NCBI RefSeq assembly: GCF_900096895.1
Contig: NZ_FMYO01000005.1
Span: forward strand, 124,001 to 188,000
DNA from: Acinetobacter kookii
GTDB lineage: Bacteria > Pseudomonadota > Gammaproteobacteria > Pseudomonadales > Moraxellaceae
DNA length: 64,000 nt
Reading direction: 5' to 3'
Under the pieces are notes generated by a model that saw nothing but the letters and a program-made list of their open reading frames with translations, was not told the DNA's origin and made no database searches. The position numbers were made by a program, and so were the translations under genes. This document shows, in pieces, positions 58,239 through 64,000 of this stretch; the first letter of the stretch is position 1, and every line of letters starts with the position of its first letter.

Positions 58239-58270
58239 TCCGAATTTTGATTAGTCAAGCAAATTGAATC

Positions 58271-58406
58271 AAGGCAAAATATGAGGCTTGCTGAACTGGT
58301 ATTTTATCCCATTCAGCTCACTTGAAGCATAGCTTCAAGTCTTGCGACTAGGCAAAGCCTTAAAGCAGTGCTTTAAGTTTGCTGGTCTAGCCTCATATTT
58401 TGCCTT
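58271..58406. repeat. nested inverted-repeat element downstream of minE
   Basis: A perfect 18-bp inverted repeat, AAGGCAAAATATGAGGCT (58271-58288) and its complement (58389-58406), encloses two perfect small hairpins: CTTGAAGC-ATA-GCTTCAAG (58321-58339) and CTTAAAGC-AGT-GCTTTAAG (58359-58377). T residues follow the right arm, so it could end minCDE transcription. Its shape also fits a MITE or an Acinetobacter intergenic repeat. It encodes nothing. Confidence 0.65.
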
Positions 58407-58434
58407 TTTTAATCAGTATACCAAGGAGATTGCG

Positions 58435-58722
58435 ATGGCATTATCTCAGCCAGCAACGTTCAATGAAGAATGGTCAGATGAGCGTGTATTTGCCTACTTA
58501 ACTCAGCTACCTCCTGCAGGCGTGAATGCTGATTTTCATGTGCTTTATCATGCATTCAAGCATATGCGTCCAAATGATTATGAGCGTTTACTGACTCAAT
58601 TCGTTGCCGATGGCCGTGATGTCAATGCCACCAATCCTGAAGGTCAACGCATTCATGATGTGATTGCACAGTACCCGCGTCAAAGCGAAGGCTTCCTGGA
58701 AGTACTTGCCAAGTTTGCTTAA
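58435..58722 (+). CDS. PA4642-family protein
   Basis: The 95-residue product reads FNEEWSDERVFAYLTQLPPAGVNADFHVLYHAFKHMRPNDYERLLTQFVADGRDVNATNPEGQRIHDVIA, the pattern of the small PA4642 family. Its function is unknown, and it is soluble. The ATG at 58435 follows AAGGAG directly after the nested repeat. Confidence 0.85.
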   Translation: MALSQPATFNEEWSDERVFAYLTQLPPAGVNADFHVLYHAFKHMRPNDYERLLTQFVADGRDVNATNPEGQRIHDVIAQYPRQSEGFLEVLAKFA

Positions 58723-58731
58723 GTAATCCAT

Positions 58732-58775
58732 AAAATACCTGGCTGTTTGCATAGAACAGCCAGGTATTTTTTATT
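58732..58775. terminator. strong bidirectional terminator
   Basis: A perfect 16-bp stem, AAAATACCTGGCTGTT / AACAGCCAGGTATTTT, between convergent genes. Confidence 0.9.
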
Positions 58776-58803
58776 AAACTCATTTTCTTTTAAGCGTTTT
58801 ATT

Positions 58804-59706
58804 TTAAGCCAGCAATAGCATCAATGCAGGAAAAGTCACGGCAAAACAGAGGGTCTGCAAGCTAATCACGGCCGCCATTAATTGATGATCGCCTTGATAC
58901 ACCCGGGTCAGAATATAAGAGGCAGAAGCGGTCGGCAAACTAAAAAACACCACCAGAATCATGCGCTCTAAATGACTTAGATGAAAAGCCCAACATACTG
59001 CAAATGCCAAAATGGGCATGATGAGCAAACGCCCAAACACATTCATCAATAAACGATAGATATTTGTTCTGAACTGATCAAATTGCAGTGCTGCACCGAC
59101 TGACAGCAAGCCCAAAGGCAAACTCATGGCAGCCAGCAGTTTAAATAGCTGCTCAACACTTTGCATGACGCTCAAATCCAGAAGATTAAAACCTACACCT
59201 ACAATACAGCCGAGAATTAACGGATTTTTGCTAATCGAAATAACGGTTTTTCCAAGAGTTTGCCAGCTCAAGGTCGATAATGCCAGTACCGATAAAATAT
59301 TCACTAAAGGAATCGCGACAGCGATCAGCATGGCAAACATTTGCATGCCTTTCGGTCCAAATAAAGATGCCATGAGCGACAGGCCGATATAGGTATTAAA
59401 GCGCACCTGGCTTTGCATATACACGCCAAAACGCTGTACCGGAATGTTATAGATTTTTTTGACCACAAAAAGAGCCATCGCTGCCAGCAAGATTATCAGG
59501 ATCAAGATTCCCAGCATGCTCGACACGGTAGCCATATCCAGCTCGACATGAGATAAATTCAAAAAGAGCAAGCTAGGAAACAAGATAAAATAATTGAGCT
59601 TTTCCGAGTTTCCCCAAAATTCATCTGTGACAAAACGCGTCTGTTTAAGTAGATATCCCATTGCAATCAAAATGATCAATGGAAATAGCGCCATGACAAT
59701 ATTCAT
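58804..59706 (-). CDS. AEC-family transporter
   Basis: This 300-residue inner membrane protein has about ten hydrophobic helices. It shows the auxin efflux carrier pattern: PLIILIAMGYLLKQTRFV near the start, LPLGLLSVGAALQFDQFR in the second half, and FSLPTASASYILTRVYQGD near the end. Bacterial members export or import dicarboxylates such as malate or malonate; the substrate is unknown here. It stands alone. Confidence 0.87.
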   Translation of the reverse strand: MNIVMALFPLIILIAMGYLLKQTRFVTDEFWGNSEKLNYFILFPSLLFLNLSHVELDMATVSSMLGILILIILLAAMALFVVKKIYNIPVQRFGVYMQSQVRFNTYIGLSLMASLFGPKGMQMFAMLIAVAIPLVNILSVLALSTLSWQTLGKTVISISKNPLILGCIVGVGFNLLDLSVMQSVEQLFKLLAAMSLPLGLLSVGAALQFDQFRTNIYRLLMNVFGRLLIMPILAFAVCWAFHLSHLERMILVVFFSLPTASASYILTRVYQGDHQLMAAVISLQTLCFAVTFPALMLLLA

Positions 59707-59820
59707 GCTCTATCTGTATCCTTAATGAAATATTTCAGTCTTTTCCTGAGCTGCATAATACTTTTGTTTTTCATGAATATTCACTTAATTTACCTGATAT
59801 CTTCCAATTCTGCGCAAGAA

Positions 59821-59848
59821 AAAGGCCTGCATTTGCAGGCCTTTGGAA
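59821..59848 (-). terminator. terminator of ftsK
   Basis: AAAGGCCTGC / GCAGGCCTTT hairpin with a T-rich run on the minus strand. Confidence 0.85.
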
Positions 59849-59859
59849 GATATTTACAC

Positions 59860-62800
59860 TTAAATTAAAATATCACGTTTACCGTTGGCACCCATACCGC
59901 TGACAATGCCATTTTCTTCCATCTGGTCAATGATACGTGCAGCACGGTTATAACCCAGGCTAAACTTGCGCTGTAGCGAAGAAGTGGATGCCTTGCGGGT
60001 TTCCAGCACAAAAGATACACATTGGTCATAAAGCGCATCACGGTCTGAACCACCATCACCCTCTTCAAAACCACGTGAAGTAGGCTCTTCATCATAAGGC
60101 GTCAGAATCTCATCCACGTAATTTGGTTCACCACGCTCCCGCCAAGCATCACAAATACGGTTCACTTCGTCATCGGCAATAAAGGCGCCGTGCACACGTT
60201 CGGGTTCAATCTTGCCTGGGCCGAGGAACAGCATGTCACCATGACCTAGCAAGTCCTCTGCACCACCAGCATCCAGAATGGTCCGCGAGTCAATTTTCGA
60301 GTTCACACGCAGTGCTACGCGGGTTGGAATATTGGCTTTAATCAAACCGGTGATCACATCCACCGAAGGACGTTGGGTCGCAAGCAACAGGTGAATTCCC
60401 GCAGCACGAGATTTCTGCGCCAAACGGGTAATCATTTCTTCCGCTTTTTTACCCACCTGCATGATCATATCAGCGAATTCGTCCGCTACAATCACAATGG
60501 ACGGCAATGGAGTCAGACGCGGTGCACGTTCGCCAACAACCGATTCGCTGGCTTTCCAGGTAGGATCAAACAGTTCTTCACCATTGGCAATTGCTTCTTC
60601 GACTTTGCGGTTATAGTCGCTGAGCTTACGGATCTTCAGAAAAGACATCAGCTTATAGCGACGTTCCATTTCATTCACACACCAGTTTAAGGCGCTGACC
60701 GCATCTTTCATGTCGGTCACGACCGGCGTCAATAAATGCGGAATATCATTATAGTTCGCCAGTTCCAGCTGTTTCGGGTCAATCAGGATCAGACGCAACT
60801 GATCAGGCGTGTACTTCAATAACATCGACAGAATCATCGAGTTTACCGCAACCGATTTACCCGAACCGGTCGTACCGGCAACCAGCATATGCGGCGCCTT
60901 ACCCAGTTCGGTAATCACGGGATTACCCGAAATATCTTTGCCCATGGCCATGGAAAGAATGCCATTTGGATCTTCAAATTTTGGTGTTTTGACCAGTTCA
61001 ATCAAACGAACCATTTCACGGCTGCTGTTCGGCACTTCAATTCCGATATAAGGCTTACCCGGAATGACTTCGACTACACGTACTGAGGCCATCGACATCG
61101 AACGTGCCAAGTCACGTGAAATATTGGTCACTTTAGAGGCTTTTACCCCCGGTGCCAAATCCAGCTCAAAACGCGTCACCACAGGACCGGGCTGTGCTTC
61201 TATCACTTTGGCCTTTACATTAAACTCTTGCAGTTTAATTTCCAGAAGTTCAGATAAACGGGCCAATTGCTCGGCAGTGAAATTCACCTTCTTGTTAGGG
61301 TCAACTTCATCCAGCAGCTCCAGACCCGGCAAAGGCGGCAAATCGCGACGTTTTTGTGCCACCTGCATGGCACGTGACATCGGGCGGCCCATTGCATCGG
61401 TTAAAGGCGCATCCAGATCAAAATCATCCTCATCCAATTCAAACTCGTCGACAGGTTTTCCAGCCGTTTCTTGCCAAACTTCACGGAAGGCATCTTTGTT
61501 GGAAGCAATCAAGGCCTTTTCATCTTCGGAAATGGTGGATTGCGACTGCAATTGAGTATTGATTTCTGCACGTACAAAGGCTGAGGATTGAGCATAACTA
61601 CTCGTGGTACGTGCCACAGGTGCCGCTGGCTCCAACTGATCTATCTGTAAATTATCTACCGGTAAATTATCTACCGGTAAATCATCGACCAGCAGATCAT
61701 CCAGCTCATCAAACTCGTCATCCAATGCGCTATTTTTGGGCGTACTGTTGAGTTGTGGTGATGCCGCAATATTCATAGATGCCGCCGTCACCATCTTTTC
61801 TTCATGAATAACTGCTGCGGGTTCCGGATTTACAGGATTAAATGGCGTATGAACATCTGTAGCCGTTTTTCCACCCGGCACAGCGGCAAGCAATTCGTCA
61901 AAGATTTCGTCATCGTCCCAATCCAGGTTTTGCTTCGAGGTCTGGGGAGTTGTTGCGACAGGTTGCTCATGAACAAAGGCTTGTAAATGGTCATGTGGTG
62001 TATGAGGCCCAGATTCTTCAGCCGCTTTTAACAGTGCATCAATATCCTGTTTATGTTTCTGGTTGTCATCGGAATGTAAGGCACGCCAGACTTCACCTGT
62101 AGCCACGACACGCTGTGTATTCTGTTCCAGACGATGGGCCTTTTCTAAAATCTGTTCAAATTCTGCCTCATCTTCATCATCCATCAGCTGTTGCTGTGCA
62201 GACTGCTCTCTTTCAACCATGTCATTAAACAGGCGCTCTGCAGCCGGATCTCGAACGATTGGGGATAGTTCTACTTCCTTATGTTCGGCGACTACTGCTA
62301 CTTTTTCTGTGGCTGTTTTTTGCTTGTTATTTAGCAATGATTTTTTGACTTCAGGATTTGTCCGGTCAAATGCAGATTCGGCTTCCGGCACATTTTTATA
62401 AAATAAGTCCTGTAAATAGGCAGGAATTGCTCTGAGGGTGTCCCAGGTTTTGTTCCACTTCACCCCAAATGCAAAGGTGAATAACACAAACCAGAACAGC
62501 AGCAGGAAAAGGGTTGCGCCATAAATGGTTAAAATCTGGGTAAGGCTTTGCCCCAATTCATACCCAATGATACCGCCCGACGAATTGTCCAGCGTATCTG
62601 CCGGCACCTGCCAATACAGATACAACAAACTTGCTGTCGCCAGCAAAATAAAGAACTGTGCAGCATAGCGAAACGGCTTATTCAAAAAACTATACGGCCA
62701 CCAGACCTGAATTGCCTCAACAAACAGAAAAATTGGAATGAGCAGACTTGCCCAGCCTAAAAAACCGAACAGTAAATCTGCGATCCACGCCCCGGCAACC

Positions 62801-62961
62801 CCACTGGCATTCGACACCTGCTGGGTATCACTGGAAATGTGCATCCAGCCCGGATCAAAAGGCGTATAGGTCACTGTTGCAAGGAATAAATAAATTCCAA
62901 ATGAGACTAAAAATAATGTCTTTATTAAGCGCTGTGCATAAACACTCGACACCGCAGTCAT
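59860..62961 (-). CDS. ftsK: DNA translocase FtsK
   Basis: This 1033-residue division protein has an N-terminal domain with four membrane spans, then a long acidic linker (about residues 210-530) with a short tandem PVDNL repeat. The RecA-like motor has Walker A (LVAGTTGSGKSVAVNSM) and Walker B (PSIVIVADEFADMIMQ). The gamma winged helix (YDQCVSFVLETRKASTSSLQRKFSLGYNRAARIIDQMEENGIV) reads KOPS sites. It pumps DNA at the septum and activates XerCD. ATG at 62961 follows AGGAC; an upstream ATG at 62991 has no site. Confidence 0.95.
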   Translation of the reverse strand: MTAVSSVYAQRLIKTLFLVSFGIYLFLATVTYTPFDPGWMHISSDTQQVSNASGVAGAWIADLLFGFLGWASLLIPIFLFVEAIQVWWPYSFLNKPFRYAAQFFILLATASLLYLYWQVPADTLDNSSGGIIGYELGQSLTQILTIYGATLFLLLFWFVLFTFAFGVKWNKTWDTLRAIPAYLQDLFYKNVPEAESAFDRTNPEVKKSLLNNKQKTATEKVAVVAEHKEVELSPIVRDPAAERLFNDMVEREQSAQQQLMDDEDEAEFEQILEKAHRLEQNTQRVVATGEVWRALHSDDNQKHKQDIDALLKAAEESGPHTPHDHLQAFVHEQPVATTPQTSKQNLDWDDDEIFDELLAAVPGGKTATDVHTPFNPVNPEPAAVIHEEKMVTAASMNIAASPQLNSTPKNSALDDEFDELDDLLVDDLPVDNLPVDNLQIDQLEPAAPVARTTSSYAQSSAFVRAEINTQLQSQSTISEDEKALIASNKDAFREVWQETAGKPVDEFELDEDDFDLDAPLTDAMGRPMSRAMQVAQKRRDLPPLPGLELLDEVDPNKKVNFTAEQLARLSELLEIKLQEFNVKAKVIEAQPGPVVTRFELDLAPGVKASKVTNISRDLARSMSMASVRVVEVIPGKPYIGIEVPNSSREMVRLIELVKTPKFEDPNGILSMAMGKDISGNPVITELGKAPHMLVAGTTGSGKSVAVNSMILSMLLKYTPDQLRLILIDPKQLELANYNDIPHLLTPVVTDMKDAVSALNWCVNEMERRYKLMSFLKIRKLSDYNRKVEEAIANGEELFDPTWKASESVVGERAPRLTPLPSIVIVADEFADMIMQVGKKAEEMITRLAQKSRAAGIHLLLATQRPSVDVITGLIKANIPTRVALRVNSKIDSRTILDAGGAEDLLGHGDMLFLGPGKIEPERVHGAFIADDEVNRICDAWRERGEPNYVDEILTPYDEEPTSRGFEEGDGGSDRDALYDQCVSFVLETRKASTSSLQRKFSLGYNRAARIIDQMEENGIVSGMGANGKRDILI

Positions 62962-63230
62962 ATACTGTCCTGTAACCAATTTTTCATTCATGTTTTTGTA
63001 AGAAACTAAGACAAAATAGTTTCACAATAAACGCGTATTATGCACCTGTTCCACAAAAAAAGATGCAATATTATGTAGTGGCCGCTGCTTAGAAATATAC
63101 CAGATTGAATATCTAGCACAGCACTGTTGTTCTATATAGCTCAAATCGATTTGCATGATCAATAATATCGACTTTAATCGCACACCACTGTTATACAGTT
63201 TCACGTATAATTCCACAAATTTCTAAATAA

Positions 63231-64000
<770 letters not shown>

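Noticed and set aside
61064..61555. 163-residue Ser-rich plus-strand frame opposite ftsK
   Set aside because: Low-complexity antisense translation of the ftsK linker and motor region; no start signal.

Overview
The window is chromosomal DNA of an Acinetobacter species, probably not A. baumannii. The wax ester synthase/DGAT protein closely matches my memory of A. baylyi AtfA. The low GC content, the gatCAB, mreBCD-maf-rng, pilTU, fur/bamE and minCDE-PA4642 layouts, and the two FadL-like porins fit the same genus. Genes lie on both strands in short operons separated by strong intrinsic terminators. No rRNA, complete tRNA, CRISPR array or intact insertion sequence was seen.

Layout. Positions 1-230 look like the edge of an integrated element: the tail of a Fic-family gene and a 24-bp fragment of a tRNA 3' end. 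From 230 to 2600 the DNA is AT-rich, with a DUF2147 gene, a frameshifted lipoprotein gene, a 25-residue membrane peptide gene whose ribosome binding site is complementary to the bases after its stop codon, and a possible three-hairpin small RNA. 2.6-5.4 kb holds tandem FadL-type porins with similar promoter regions. 5.5-8.9 kb holds thrH, cysH, the wax ester synthase gene and a small PA1571-family gene. 9.0-13.4 kb is the minus-strand cell-shape operon mreB-mreC-mreD-maf-rng. 13.6-16.9 kb is gatCAB.

At 16.9-19.3 kb is an accessory insertion. It starts at the 3' end of gatB, duplicates the last 30 bp of that gene with synonymous changes, and carries a membrane protein gene and an AbiTii-like/HhH protein gene. 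Beyond it lie a truncated gene remnant and a palindrome-rich repeat. 19.3-27.8 kb is mostly lineage-specific envelope or hypothetical genes (LprI-like, lipoproteins, DUF1176, SbmA transporter, HEPN-like protein, disordered hydrophilin-like protein) plus a PfpI-family gene.

28-39.4 kb has metG, an OLD-type AAA ATPase with TOPRIM-like motifs (a defence candidate), a metallo-beta-lactamase-fold hydrolase, a PAS-GGDEF cyclase, a VOC protein and sbcD-sbcC. 39.5-50.2 kb has yggS diverging from pilT-pilU, fur diverging from bamE, rnfH with an NSS-like membrane protein, bacteriohemerythrin, a YafJ-type amidotransferase, an OlsB-like acyltransferase, argB and algC. 50.6-64 kb has dut, rep, an OmpA-family lipoprotein, a PlsC acyltransferase, a voltage-sensor-like membrane protein, minCDE, a PA4642-family gene, an AEC transporter, ftsK and the 5' part of trxB.

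Taken together, most of the window is core housekeeping: cell shape and division (mre, min, ftsK), translation (gat, metG), DNA repair (sbcCD, rep, dut), twitching motility (pilTU), and amino acid, sulfur and storage-lipid metabolism. Short accessory genes, several resembling single-gene phage defence, have been inserted at gene ends. All assignments come from reading the sequence and remembered family features; no database search was run.
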